Source of the DNA: Paractinoplanes brasiliensis
Lineage (GTDB): Bacteria > Actinomycetota > Actinomycetes > Mycobacteriales > Micromonosporaceae
DNA: 64,000 bases
NCBI RefSeq assembly: GCF_004362215.1
Contig: NZ_SNWR01000001.1
Coordinates: 3,164,001 to 3,228,000, forward strand
Direction of reading: 5' to 3'
Shown here: positions 34,424 to 44,895 of the stretch, piece by piece
Layout of the letters: each line of letters begins with the position of its first letter
How positions within the stretch are numbered: position 1 is the first letter of the stretch
The notes under the pieces: model-generated
What the model was told of the DNA's origin: nothing
The model's database searches: none
Seen by the model: only the letters and a program-made list of their open reading frames with translations
Translations under genes and position numbers: made by a program

Positions 34424-34535
34424 AACGACCCCCGTCGGGGGAGACGGGGGCCGTCCGAGGATTCGGCTCCGGGGGGGTCGAGCCGAATCGACTCGGTGAT
34501 CGCGGGGGGCGCAATCACCGAGGGTTTTTGAGCGG
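34424..34535 (-). ncRNA. 6C small RNA
   Basis: On the minus strand there are three consecutive hairpins with C-rich loops. CTCGGTGAT/ATCACCGAG encloses a loop with six C (34493-34528 region). ATTCGGCTC/GAGCCGAAT encloses a loop with seven C (34461-34488). CCCCCGTC/GACGGGGG encloses a TCCCCC loop (34429-34450), which is probably the terminator. Paired hairpins with runs of six or more C in the loops define the actinobacterial 6C RNA, known in mycobacteria as B11. There it also lies between Rv3660c (ssd) and Rv3661 (HAD), exactly the position here. Ends are approximate; the promoter is not clear. Confidence 0.88.
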
Positions 34536-34703
34536 CCAAGTGCGATCGTCACAACATGAATCCCGATCGCAACAGCACAAGCATGCCTCACAGAAGCAGC
34601 GCAGTCGAGTACCGATTGTCGCCGACTGAGATACTGCTGCCCGTCTGACCGATTTCACGGGCTGTCACGGGCGCGCCCGCCGGGCATCCCGGGGTGGGCG
34701 ACG

Positions 34704-35534
34704 ATGAACCACTTGCGACTACACTTGCCGCCCGTGGGCCTCAGTGCCGCGTTTTTCGACCTCGACAAGACGGTCATCGCCAAGTCCAGCGCGCTGGCCT
34801 TCGGCCGGCCGTTCTACCGTGACGGCTTGATCAGCCGCCGCGACATGGTCAAATCCGCTTACGCACAGCTGATGTTCCGGCTGGGCGGCGGGACAGACGA
34901 GCAGGCGATGGCGCGCACCCGCGACTATCTCGCCGCGCTCTGCAAGGGCTGGCGCGTCGAGCAGGTGCAGCAGATCGTGGCCGAGACGCTCGAAGAACTG
35001 ATCAATCCGTACGTCTATGCCGAGGCGGCGACGCTGATCGCCGAGCATCAGGCGGCCGGGCGCGACGTCGTGCTGGTCTCCGCCTCCGGTGATGAGATGG
35101 TCCGTCCGATCGGCGCCCTGCTCGGCATCACCGACATCATCGCCACACGGATGAGCATCGTGGACGGGCGCTACAGCGGCGAGGTCGAGTTCTACGCGGC
35201 CGGCCCGAGCAAGGTCATCGGCGTGCGGGAGCTGGCCGCCGAACGCGGTTACGACCTGGCCGACTGTTACGCCTATTCCGACTCCAGCAGCGATCTTCCA
35301 CTGCTCGAATCGGTCGGGCACCCGAGCGTGGTCAACCCCGACCGGAGCCTGCGCCGCGCCGCCACCGAGAACGAGTGGCCCATCCTCGAGTTCCGCCACC
35401 CGATCCCGCTGGGCCGGCGCCTGCGTGATCGGCCCGCGGTGCCGGTCGCCGCCGCCGCGCTCGGGGTGGGCGTGGGCGCCGCCATCGGCCTGGCCATCTA
35501 CGCGCGCCACCGACGCGCCCGCACGCCGGCCTGA
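34704..35534 (+). CDS. HAD-IB family phosphatase
   Basis: A 276-residue hydrolase of the HAD superfamily, subfamily IB (SerB-like; Rv3661 position). Motif I is FFDLDKTVIAKSS, motif II is VLVSASGDEM, motif III includes GPSK and motif IV is YSDSSSDLPLLE. A C-terminal hydrophobic segment (VAAAALGVGVGAAIGLAIYA) followed by RHRRAR should anchor it in the membrane. The substrate is unknown. Start could be ATG 34704 or GTG 34734, just before the first beta strand. Confidence 0.88.
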   Translation: MNHLRLHLPPVGLSAAFFDLDKTVIAKSSALAFGRPFYRDGLISRRDMVKSAYAQLMFRLGGGTDEQAMARTRDYLAALCKGWRVEQVQQIVAETLEELINPYVYAEAATLIAEHQAAGRDVVLVSASGDEMVRPIGALLGITDIIATRMSIVDGRYSGEVEFYAAGPSKVIGVRELAAERGYDLADCYAYSDSSSDLPLLESVGHPSVVNPDRSLRRAATENEWPILEFRHPIPLGRRLRDRPAVPVAAAALGVGVGAAIGLAIYARHRRARTPA

Positions 35535-35877
35535 GATTCCGTACGGGGTCAGTAAAGGTCCCGTGGTGCCAGTGACCTGCGCGGATGGCTTTGGTCTGAC
35601 TACTGCCGAAAGCCAGATTTGCCGGGTCGAATCCCTGGCGATCATGTGGCGACGGGCGTAGAAAGAACAGGCGAGGTTCGAAGCGGAGAGGCCGGATTTC
35701 CGGTCACGAGGCGACGGATTTCGTGCACGGCCACCGGGAACCCACGCGCGATCAGCCACGGCAGGCACGTTGCGGCGGGACCGCGGCCCCCTGGGCTCCA
35801 TTTGAGGAGCCGCGAGGCTTGCGGACTGTCGACAACGACCCAGGTGCACGCTTGATAACCCGGCTCGGACGTGCAGC
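35535..35877. other. 343-bp gap without a supported gene
   Basis: The only frames are short, lack ribosome sites and have poor codon bias. A T-arm-like segment near 35614-35634 has no matching cloverleaf. I see nothing else, apart from the terminator at its right edge. Confidence 0.55.
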
Positions 35878-35906
35878 AGCCGGCGCCCCATCGCGGGACG
35901 CCGGCT
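35878..35906 (-). terminator. strand-specific terminator of the PH-domain gene
   Basis: On the minus strand this is a 12-bp stem (AGCCGGCGTCCC with GGGGCGCCGGCT), including one G-U pair, and a 5-base loop. It starts 27 bases after the gene's stop. Confidence 0.7.
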
Positions 35907-35933
35907 CTAGCCTTTCCGCCCGCTGATCAGCCG

Positions 35934-36407
35934 TCAGGCGCCCTGTGCGGCCAGGTGCCGCTTGCGCAGTTCGTGGTACACGGCGCGAAAAAGCTTGGGC
36001 CGTGAGTGGAAGTCGACCCCCTGGGCCCACAGCTCGGTGTTGACCGTCGAGCCGTCACGCCGCTCGATCAACACGGTCAACCCGCCCGGCACCTTCCACG
36101 GCCCGATCCGATGGCTCGCCTCGTGCAGGTGCACCTGGGCGATGGCGTCCCACGGAATGGTTCGCGAGCGCAGCAGCCCGTGCAGGCGCAGGCCCTCGGG
36201 GCTCACGTAGGCGCCCATCTGCATGATCCGGTACGCCCCCAGCACCCAGATCACGGCCAGCGCGCAGGTCACCAGGCGCACGCCGTGCCAGCCGAGCTCG
36301 AACGTCTCGACCGAGCTCCAGGCGAGCAGGCCCAGGGCGAACGCTTCCCAGCCGATGACCAGCCAACGTCCCGCGCCGGGCGAGTAGGGCCGCTCCCACG
36401 TCTCCAC
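35934..36407 (-). CDS. PH-domain (bPH) membrane protein
   Basis: A 157-residue membrane protein. Two helices (WLVIGWEAFALGLLAWSSVE and LVTCALAVIWVLGAYRI) precede a bacterial PH-like domain, with YVSPEGLRLHGLLRSRTIPW and AIAQVHLHEASHR. Such proteins are common in actinobacteria and uncharacterised. The start is GTG at 36407. It follows the Fic-like gene by 69 bases on the same strand. Confidence 0.78.
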   Translation of the reverse strand: METWERPYSPGAGRWLVIGWEAFALGLLAWSSVETFELGWHGVRLVTCALAVIWVLGAYRIMQMGAYVSPEGLRLHGLLRSRTIPWDAIAQVHLHEASHRIGPWKVPGGLTVLIERRDGSTVNTELWAQGVDFHSRPKLFRAVYHELRKRHLAAQGA

Positions 36408-36476
36408 AACACAGAAGTCTAGAAGCGAACCTTCCGTTCCCCGGCTGTTCGCACAGACGCACAGGTCAACGATCGG

Positions 36477-37208
36477 TCATACGGTCGCCAGCACGTTGTC
36501 ACCGATGGCGGTGATCTCGCCGGCCCCGAAGGACACGGCCTCGGCGTAGTGCCGCAGCCAGGAACGCACCCCGTCGGGCGTGCCGGTGGCGTACGCGCCG
36601 GCCGAGCCCACGTACTCCGGCTCGCGCTCCCGGTGCCCCACTTCGACGGCGACCAAACCCCGGGGGTCGAACCCGCGGCTGATCAGGGTCAGGCGGGCGG
36701 CGGCCCGGGCCACCACCCCGGCCGGACCGGCGAACGGGCGCAGGGTGATCAGCTCGGCGTGCACGATCGCGGCGAGCAGCAACGGCGGCGTACTGTCGTT
36801 GCCCGCGACCAGGCCGGCGAGCATGTCGACCCGTTCGGCCTCTCCGGTCAGCCGGCCGAGGTCGCTCGCGGGCACCACGCCCCGGGCGGCCAGCACGTGC
36901 AGCTTGGCGAGCACCTGACGCGGCGCACGGGGCCAGAGGTCGACCAGAGCGCCGACGCCCTCGGCCACTCGCAGGGCGCCCTGCATGACCGGATCGGTGA
37001 CTGTACCCCCGCGTACGTCGTCGAGGTCGTGAACGCTGCCCTCGAGCGCGGCACTGGCCACGGCCGCGCGCAGGCTCGCCTCGGCCGCCACTTGACCGCC
37101 GTGCCGGCGCAGAGCCCGGTGCCGCATCGCCGTGTCGACGCGCTCACGGGCCTCGGCCAGGGCGGGAGCGACGTCGGCGAGATCAAGAAGGGGCGCTAGA
37201 GGATCCAC
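36477..37208 (-). CDS. Fic-like protein with degenerate active site
   Basis: A 243-residue helical protein resembling the Fic/DOC fold. SAALEGSVHDLDDV matches the inhibitory-helix-type region, and AELITLRPFAGPAGVVARAA aligns with the Fic motif HPFxxGNGRxxR. The catalytic His is replaced (RPF), and the GNGR portion reads GPAGVVAR, so AMP transfer is unlikely. The actinobacterial family next to acs is often annotated as Fic protein or oxidoreductase. GTG 37208 gives the expected start (VDPLAPLLDL); upstream sequence is not conserved-looking. Confidence 0.65.
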   Translation of the reverse strand: MDPLAPLLDLADVAPALAEARERVDTAMRHRALRRHGGQVAAEASLRAAVASAALEGSVHDLDDVRGGTVTDPVMQGALRVAEGVGALVDLWPRAPRQVLAKLHVLAARGVVPASDLGRLTGEAERVDMLAGLVAGNDSTPPLLLAAIVHAELITLRPFAGPAGVVARAAARLTLISRGFDPRGLVAVEVGHREREPEYVGSAGAYATGTPDGVRSWLRHYAEAVSFGAGEITAIGDNVLATV

Positions 37209-37336
37209 GGGAACACCGTAGCCGGTAAACCGAGCGAAACATGGGCTGCACAGATCGGCTTGGAACTGGCAAGATTCGCGCAGCATCAAGCACGTATTGG
37301 TCATCCGGCGCGGCCACGACGCCATCTGGCGTTCTG

Positions 37337-37345
37337 TTGTCCACA
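37337..37345 (+). promoter_or_regulatory. DnaA-box-like site in the acs/Fic-like divergent promoter region
   Basis: TTGTCCACA is an exact match to the actinobacterial DnaA box. It is 77 bases upstream of the acs start. I find only one here, unlike the paired sites elsewhere in the window. Confidence 0.4.
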
Positions 37346-37421
37346 GGCCTCGCCGGTGCCCATCGCCGCAACTAGTGTGCAACAAAGAAGCCCCGGTCAG
37401 CAGTGAAGAGGAGCCGCCCTC

Positions 37422-39407
<1,986 letters not shown>

Positions 39408-39420
39408 CGACGTCATGACG

Positions 39421-39446
39421 GGGCCCGGCGGCTTTCGCCGGGCTCC
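39421..39446 (+). terminator. terminator of acs
   Basis: GCCCGGCG (39423-39430) pairs with CGCCGGGC (39436-39443) over the loop GCTTT, 14 bases after the acs stop. There is no T-tract. Confidence 0.65.
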
Positions 39447-39530
39447 GGACCCCCGTACGGGACGTGAAACCGTTACGCTTTGCGCCGCGGTCGTGTACGG
39501 CCGTGAGATCGGGTCACGGGGGTACACGTC

Positions 39531-40010
39531 ATGTTCAGGTCCACCGCAGGCGCCACCGGCGCGCTGGTGCTGGTGTTGCTGCTGGTCAGCGGCTGTTCTG
39601 ACGACGAACCCGCTGCGGCGAACGGCATCGTCCTCCCCGGCTCCGCGCCCTCGGCCGAGCCCGGTGCCACGCCGCCCGGCGCTGCCGACAATCCCGTACC
39701 GGCCGGCCAGCCCGCCGACAGCGAGGCCTCTCCCCTGCCGCCGCCCAGCCGCCCCGCGGCCATCGCCTCGCCCGATCTCTCCGCGCTGCGTGTCGGCTCC
39801 ATCACCGCCACCGTCACCAAGGGTGGCGGCGGCCCCTGCTACGGGCTGCTGAGCGAGGACGGCGTGGCATGGTCGGTCTACTCCAAGAAGTCGGTGCCGA
39901 TCGCCAAGGGCGACCACGTGCAGGCCCGCATCACACCCGGCAAAACCCCGGTCGACTGCGGCTCCGGCCGACCGGCCACGCTCGACCGCATCATGATCGG
40001 CACTGACTGA
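39531..40010 (+). CDS. secreted lipoprotein of unknown function
   Basis: A 159-residue exported protein. The signal peptide ends in the lipobox VSGC (Cys22). A Pro/Ala-rich linker runs to about residue 85. A small C-terminal domain (LRVGSITATVTKGGGGPCYG, later GKTPVDCGSGRPA) has two cysteines that may pair. It is a separate unit between acs and the epoxide-hydrolase-like gene. Confidence 0.78.
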   Translation: MFRSTAGATGALVLVLLLVSGCSDDEPAAANGIVLPGSAPSAEPGATPPGAADNPVPAGQPADSEASPLPPPSRPAAIASPDLSALRVGSITATVTKGGGGPCYGLLSEDGVAWSVYSKKSVPIAKGDHVQARITPGKTPVDCGSGRPATLDRIMIGTD

Positions 40011-40102
40011 GTTTCCTGTCGGTTACCCCCGCCACGGGGTTGTCGCGGGCTGGTTGCGGCCGCCACGCGCTCGTTGTCGACCCCAACGCCTAGGCTGAGG
40101 CC

Positions 40103-41026
40103 ATGGGCAGTCGGGTGGACGAGTCATGCGTACTGGTGGACGGGCCCTGGACCCATCGCTTCGTCGGCGCCAACGGCAGCCGTTTCCACGTCGTCGAGGC
40201 GGGAACCGGCCCGCTGGTGCTGTTCCTGCACGGCTTCCCCGAGTTCTGGTGGGCCTGGCACGACGTGCTGCCCCGCATCGCCGACTCAGGCTTCCGGGCC
40301 GTCGCGATCGACCTGCGCGGCTACGGGGCGAGCGACAAACCGCCACGGGGCTACGACGGTTACACGATGGCCGCCGACATCACCGGGTTGATCCGGGCTC
40401 TCGGCGAACGCAACGCGACGATCGTCGGGGCCGGCGCCGGCGGCATGATCGGCTGGGCGGCCGCCGCGTTCCATCCCAAACTGGTCAACAAGCTCGTTGT
40501 GCTCGGCGCGGCCCACCCGTTGCGGCTGCGGGCGGCGCTGTTCGCCGACCCGCGCGGGCAATTCGCGGCGTCGTCGGCCGCGCTGCGCTTCCAGGTGCCG
40601 CGCTACGAACACGTCCTCACCCGCGACAACGCCGCGATGGTGGCCGAACTGATGACCCGCTGGACAGGTCCTCAGTGGAGGGAAACACCCGAGTTCGACG
40701 ACTACGTGGCCCGCTGCCGGGAAGCCATGCAGATCCCGCAGGCGGCGTTCTGCGCCTTGGAGGCGTACCGCTGGGTGTTCCGCAGCGCCCTGCGGCTGCA
40801 GGGATACCGGTTCGTCAAGCTGATGCAGAAGCCCTTGATCACACCCACGCTGCAGCTGCACGGCGGGCTCGACACGGCCACCCTGCCCCGCACAGCGCAG
40901 GGTTCCGGGCGTTACGTGCTGGCGCCGTACGAGTGGCGCCTGATCCCCGAGGTGGGGCATTTCCTGCACCAGGAAGCGACCGACGTGGTCACCGGCGAGG
41001 TGCTGCGCTGGTTGAAGTCCAACTAG
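40103..41026 (+). CDS. alpha/beta-hydrolase, epoxide-hydrolase-like, lacking the nucleophile
   Basis: A 307-residue alpha/beta-hydrolase of the epoxide hydrolase/haloalkane dehalogenase group. The oxyanion motif LFLHGFPEFWWAWHDVLP is intact, as are DLRGYGASDKP and the catalytic-His region IPEVGHFLHQE. The nucleophile elbow, normally VGHDWGG, reads VGAGAGG with Gly111 where Asp or Ser is required. Either the enzyme is inactive, or it works differently. An ephE-like gene also follows acs in mycobacteria, so the locus is conserved. Confidence 0.85.
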   Translation: MGSRVDESCVLVDGPWTHRFVGANGSRFHVVEAGTGPLVLFLHGFPEFWWAWHDVLPRIADSGFRAVAIDLRGYGASDKPPRGYDGYTMAADITGLIRALGERNATIVGAGAGGMIGWAAAAFHPKLVNKLVVLGAAHPLRLRAALFADPRGQFAASSAALRFQVPRYEHVLTRDNAAMVAELMTRWTGPQWRETPEFDDYVARCREAMQIPQAAFCALEAYRWVFRSALRLQGYRFVKLMQKPLITPTLQLHGGLDTATLPRTAQGSGRYVLAPYEWRLIPEVGHFLHQEATDVVTGEVLRWLKSN

Positions 41027-41035
41027 GACAGCAGG

Positions 41036-41398
41036 CTAGATGCGCTGCTCGCTGAGGTCCGAGACCTCGTGCATCGGCGCCCAGCCCTGATAGACGCCGA
41101 AGTCGAACTCCTCGAGGCCCAGCTGACGGGCGATCGGCGCGCGGCCCCCCGTGTATTCCAGACGCAGCCACGAATTGGCCTCGGCGAGCACGATGAACGG
41201 GGCGCCACGCCACGTGCACGTGGTGCGGACGTACACCAGCTCGTCGTAGTCCTCCGGGGTCAGCACCCTCACATAGCGGCCCGGACGCACCTCTTCGAAG
41301 CCGTCGGCCGCATCCGACCGGTAGATCCGCACGTTGTCGCCGTCGGGCGAGGCGTCGTACTCCCGGCCCTGCCAGGCGACCACGTAGCCGTCACGCAT
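41036..41398 (-). CDS. uncharacterised protein coupled to the SseB-domain giant
   Basis: A 120-residue soluble protein with no domain I recognise. It reads like a small beta-rich fold (DGYVVAWQGREYDASPDGDN, later TWRGAPFIVLAEANSWLRLE). Its ATG overlaps the stop of the upstream SseB gene (TGATG), so the two are translationally coupled and probably act together. A GTG three bases earlier is an alternative start. It converges on the hydrolase gene, nine bases away. Confidence 0.7.
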   Translation of the reverse strand: MRDGYVVAWQGREYDASPDGDNVRIYRSDAADGFEEVRPGRYVRVLTPEDYDELVYVRTTCTWRGAPFIVLAEANSWLRLEYTGGRAPIARQLGLEEFDFGVYQGWAPMHEVSDLSEQRI

Positions 41399-44300
41399 CA
41401 CTGCTCACCCACCCTGCGCCAGAGCGGACCGTCGTTGTCGAAGATGGCAACCATGCGTTCGTTGCCGTCCGCGTCGATACGCCACAGCTGCGCGCCGTGC
41501 GGCAGCCGCACACTGTCCACCTTGAACTCGGCGATCACGTCACGGCCCTCACCGGGCGCGAACCCGTTGCCCCGGAACGGCGGGCGCTCGATGACCCAGC
41601 CGTCCATCGCGCGCAGGGCCTGCTCGTTCTGCCCGCCGTAGGGGATGCGGTAGAGGCTCGGGCGATACGCCGGCCACCTCAACACGTACGCCTCCTTGGC
41701 GTCCTGCTGATGCGGCGAGGCGTCGTAACTCAAGCCGAGGGCGCCCAGGAGCTCAGCCGGTGTACGCAGGTGCTCGACCTCGGTGGCGCGATGCACGAAA
41801 CCGGCCACCCGGTCGTAGCCGCGTTCGAGGTAGTAGTCGACCTGGTCCGGCGGCACCGTCTTCTGCATGACGGTGGCGTGCTGCTTGTCGTCGCTGGCCG
41901 GCTCGGGCGGGGGCACCGGCGCCACGTCCTCGAGCGGGCCGTCCGCGTCGTTGCCCAGGCCCGACTCGGCGGCCCAGTTCGCCAGGGCGATGACCTGCGG
42001 GCCGGGATACTTCGCGCCGATCGGGCCGTCCGGGTTGACCGCGAACGACCAGGCCGGGTCGGGCCAGTTACGGATCAGCTCGACGAAGCGCACACCGACC
42101 GTACGGGTGGGCTCGGAGAAGTGCTCGGCAAGCCTGTCGCGGCTGGTGAACACGACCAGGAAGGTCTCGTCGTCGACCTGCTCGGTGCGGAAGACGAACC
42201 CGGACTCGCCGGGCGAACTACCCGGGCGCGAATGGTCGGCCACCGGCACCAGGATCGTGGCCAGCAGAAGCGTGGACAGGTAGGAGTCGGTGTTGTGCGC
42301 GTTCGCGGCGTCGAACAGATCCTGCTCGACCTCGTTGGCCGGCACGAACTCCGGACGAGGCGGCGCCTGCGGCGCGGGAGAGGACGGCCGGCTGTCCAGC
42401 GGCGGCTGAGCACCGAGGCGGGCCGGGCGGTCGCTACCGGGCGAGCCGGGGATGACCGGCGGGGTCATCGGCGGCGACTGCTGCGCGGCGGCGTCGGACT
42501 TGGTCTGGAACGCCGGGAACGACGTCATGCCGGCGGGGGCTTCCGTCGACGAGGAAGCCTGGCGGCGGGGCAACGGAGTGCCAAAGCCGGGATTGGGCTC
42601 GGTGGGCAATCCGGGCGTGCCCGCCCGCGACAGGCCGGGCGCCGGGTTCGAGGGGGCCGGCGGGGCCGAGATGGGCGGCAACGCGGACGGCTGCGCCGAG
42701 GCCGCCTGCGGCGAGGCCGGGCCCTGCGGAAAACCACCGCTGGTCGAGGGCTGGCGGCGCGGCAGCTCGCTCAGGGCACTAGGACCGGAACGCGAGGGCG
42801 TGGCGGGCGGAGCCGACGCCGACCAGCTCGGATTGAACGGCGTCTCGTCCGGGTTGTGCGGGCTGAAGTTGTCGGGCACCGGCGGCGTCTGCGCCATGGG
42901 GGTGCGGACCGGCAGCGGCGCGTCCGGGGCCGGCAAGGGGCCGCGAGGGTCTCCGCCCGCGGGCGCGGGACGACCACCGACGGCCGGCGGCTGCGCGGGC
43001 GGAACAGCCGGCGATTGATAGGCCGTGGGCACCACAGGGCTCTGCGCGGGAGGGGCACTGGCCTGTCGGGCCGACCCGGACGAGGGCGGGCCGCTCATCG
43101 GCCGGCCGAAGGAGGCCGGGGACTGGCCGAGGGCGGGCGGCGCGCTTGCCGGGGCGGTCGACGCGCTCGGGGCGCGGGCGGGCAGGCCGCTCGGCAGAAC
43201 TGTGCCGGGCGTGCGAACCGGAAGACCGCCGGGGCCGACCTGCCCGGGCTGCGCGCCGGGCGAGTCGGGGGACGCCGGCGGGGCCGAGGGCCGGCCGAGA
43301 CCGCCCGTGTCCGCCGGAGGCCTGCCGTAGCCGCCCGGAGCGGCGGAGGGTTGTCCGTAACCACCGGGCGTGGCCGTGGGCTGACCGTAGCTGCCGGGGG
43401 TGGGCTGTGCGGCGCCGCCAGGTGCGGCTGCGGGCCGGCCGTAAGCGCCCGGCGTGGCCGTGGGCTGACCGAAGCCGGGCGTAGCCGTGGGCTGGCCGAG
43501 GCCACCCGGGCGGATGGGGGCGTGGCCGGCGGCGGCCGGGCTGGTGGGCTGGCCGTTCGCAGAGGGCGGGCCGGCTGGCTGGCCGTAGGCCGGAGGCGGA
43601 CTCGTCGGCTGCCCATAGGCCGTGGGGGTGCCGGCAGGCTGGCCATAGGGGGCGGGCGCGCTCGCGGGCTGCCCGTAGGCGGGAGGGGCGCTCGCGGGCT
43701 GACCGTAAGCCGGAGGGGCGCTCGCAGGCTGACCGTAAGCCGGAGGCGCGCTCGCGGGCTGACCGTAAGCGGGAGGGGCGCTCGCGGGCTGACCGTAAGC
43801 GGGAGGGGCGCTCGCGGGCTGACCGTAAGCGGGAGGGGCGCTCGCAGGGCGGCCGTAGACCGCGGGCGGGGCGCTGGCAGACGCGGCCGCAGCGGGGCGG
43901 CCGTAGTCGGCGGCGGGCTCACGCGAGGGCAAGCCGCCACTGGGCGCCTGCCCAGCGGCCTGGCCGAAGGTCGCCGCCGGGGAGCGGGTCGGCAGGCCGC
44001 CGGCCTGATCTGCGGTCTGGCCGTAAGCCGGGGCCTGTCCGGCGGGCTGACCATAGGCCGGCGGGCGAGCGGGCGTCGGCTCCGCCGGCTGGCCGTAGGC
44101 CGGCGCGCGGGTGGGCAGTCCGGTGGCGGGCGCCTGTTCCACGGCGGATGTTCGAGCGGGCAGGGCGGGGGTCCCAGGGCGTGCGGGCTGCTCCGGCGTG
44201 CGACTGGGAAGCTCGCTCGCGGGCGGCTCACCCGGCGTGTGGGCGTAGGCGCCGCCGTAGGTGTTCGCGGCGGCCTGTCCATAGGCGGCCGGCGCCTGGC

Positions 44301-44895
44301 CGTAACCGGACGCGACGGTGCCGGGATACCGCGGATAAGAGCCCGTGGCCGCGGTCATCGGGGCGTCGTCGTGGGTGGGACCACCCGGCCGGGCCGGCTC
44401 CGCGTCCTTACGGGCGGCGGCCGCGTTCGCCGCCAGCGCCGCGGCCTGCAGATCCTGCATCTTGCCGGACGTGCTGGCCGACTCGGCACGACCCGGGCCG
44501 CGGGTCGGCAGCCTCAGGTCGCCGCGGGAGAGCTGCGCCACGAACCAAGCCGGAAGATAACCTTCGATCGGCAGACCCGGGTTGACGGCCAGCCACCACT
44601 CGAGGTTGGGCCAGGTGTTCGCAAGCTCCGCGTAGGGAACCCGACGGGCCGAACCCGTGTAGTCCGCCAGGCAGGACTGCAACGCCGCCGTCGACGTGAA
44701 GGCCAGCACGTGCGTGCGGCCACCCGTGCTCCAGGTGCCCCAACCGAGCGGGGCCAGGCCCGCCAATGCATCGGCGGAGACCGGCAAGAGCAGGTCAACA
44801 CCGGAGAGAATACGGAAGTACGACTCCTGGTCGTCTGTGCGCAAAGCATCGCGCATAGCGACCTCGGCGTCCGTAGCCGGCTCCCACTCGGACAC
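41398..44895 (-). CDS. giant protein with two SseB-type domains and a PAYGQP-repeat linker
   Basis: A 1165-residue protein. Residues about 1-120 form an SseB N-terminal-type domain (LLLPVSADALAGLAPLGWG, AVNPGLPIEGYLPAWFVAQL). Residues about 130-880 are a disordered Pro/Ala/Gly/Gln linker, within which ASAPPAYGQP occurs six times in exact tandem among degenerate copies. A second SseB-type domain follows (about 885-1010: VPVADHSRPGSSPGESG, AVNPDGPIGAKYPGPQVIAL), and then a separate C-terminal domain of 130 residues. No signal peptide or membrane helix is seen. GTG 44895 has GGAGAGG five bases upstream. It lies downstream of two WXG100 genes on the same strand, hence a likely type VII accessory role; this is inference. 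Confidence 0.8.
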   Translation of the reverse strand: MSEWEPATDAEVAMRDALRTDDQESYFRILSGVDLLLPVSADALAGLAPLGWGTWSTGGRTHVLAFTSTAALQSCLADYTGSARRVPYAELANTWPNLEWWLAVNPGLPIEGYLPAWFVAQLSRGDLRLPTRGPGRAESASTSGKMQDLQAAALAANAAAARKDAEPARPGGPTHDDAPMTAATGSYPRYPGTVASGYGQAPAAYGQAAANTYGGAYAHTPGEPPASELPSRTPEQPARPGTPALPARTSAVEQAPATGLPTRAPAYGQPAEPTPARPPAYGQPAGQAPAYGQTADQAGGLPTRSPAATFGQAAGQAPSGGLPSREPAADYGRPAAAASASAPPAVYGRPASAPPAYGQPASAPPAYGQPASAPPAYGQPASAPPAYGQPASAPPAYGQPASAPPAYGQPASAPAPYGQPAGTPTAYGQPTSPPPAYGQPAGPPSANGQPTSPAAAGHAPIRPGGLGQPTATPGFGQPTATPGAYGRPAAAPGGAAQPTPGSYGQPTATPGGYGQPSAAPGGYGRPPADTGGLGRPSAPPASPDSPGAQPGQVGPGGLPVRTPGTVLPSGLPARAPSASTAPASAPPALGQSPASFGRPMSGPPSSGSARQASAPPAQSPVVPTAYQSPAVPPAQPPAVGGRPAPAGGDPRGPLPAPDAPLPVRTPMAQTPPVPDNFSPHNPDETPFNPSWSASAPPATPSRSGPSALSELPRRQPSTSGGFPQGPASPQAASAQPSALPPISAPPAPSNPAPGLSRAGTPGLPTEPNPGFGTPLPRRQASSSTEAPAGMTSFPAFQTKSDAAAQQSPPMTPPVIPGSPGSDRPARLGAQPPLDSRPSSPAPQAPPRPEFVPANEVEQDLFDAANAHNTDSYLSTLLLATILVPVADHSRPGSSPGESGFVFRTEQVDDETFLVVFTSRDRLAEHFSEPTRTVGVRFVELIRNWPDPAWSFAVNPDGPIGAKYPGPQVIALANWAAESGLGNDADGPLEDVAPVPPPEPASDDKQHATVMQKTVPPDQVDYYLERGYDRVAGFVHRATEVEHLRTPAELLGALGLSYDASPHQQDAKEAYVLRWPAYRPSLYRIPYGGQNEQALRAMDGWVIERPPFRGNGFAPGEGRDVIAEFKVDSVRLPHGAQLWRIDADGNERMVAIFDNDGPLWRRVGEQ
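43561..43860. repeat. 30-bp tandem repeat encoding ASAPPAYGQP
   Basis: About ten copies of a 30-bp unit in frame within the SseB-domain gene. Six units encode exactly ASAPPAYGQP, and those towards 43561 are degenerate. Near-identity at third codon positions points to recent expansion, and the copy number probably varies. Confidence 0.85.

Noticed and set aside
35610..35636. T-arm-like sequence (CCGGG-TCGAAT-CCCTGG)
   Set aside because: The loop is one base short and no acceptor, D or anticodon arms can be drawn around it, so it is not called a tRNA.
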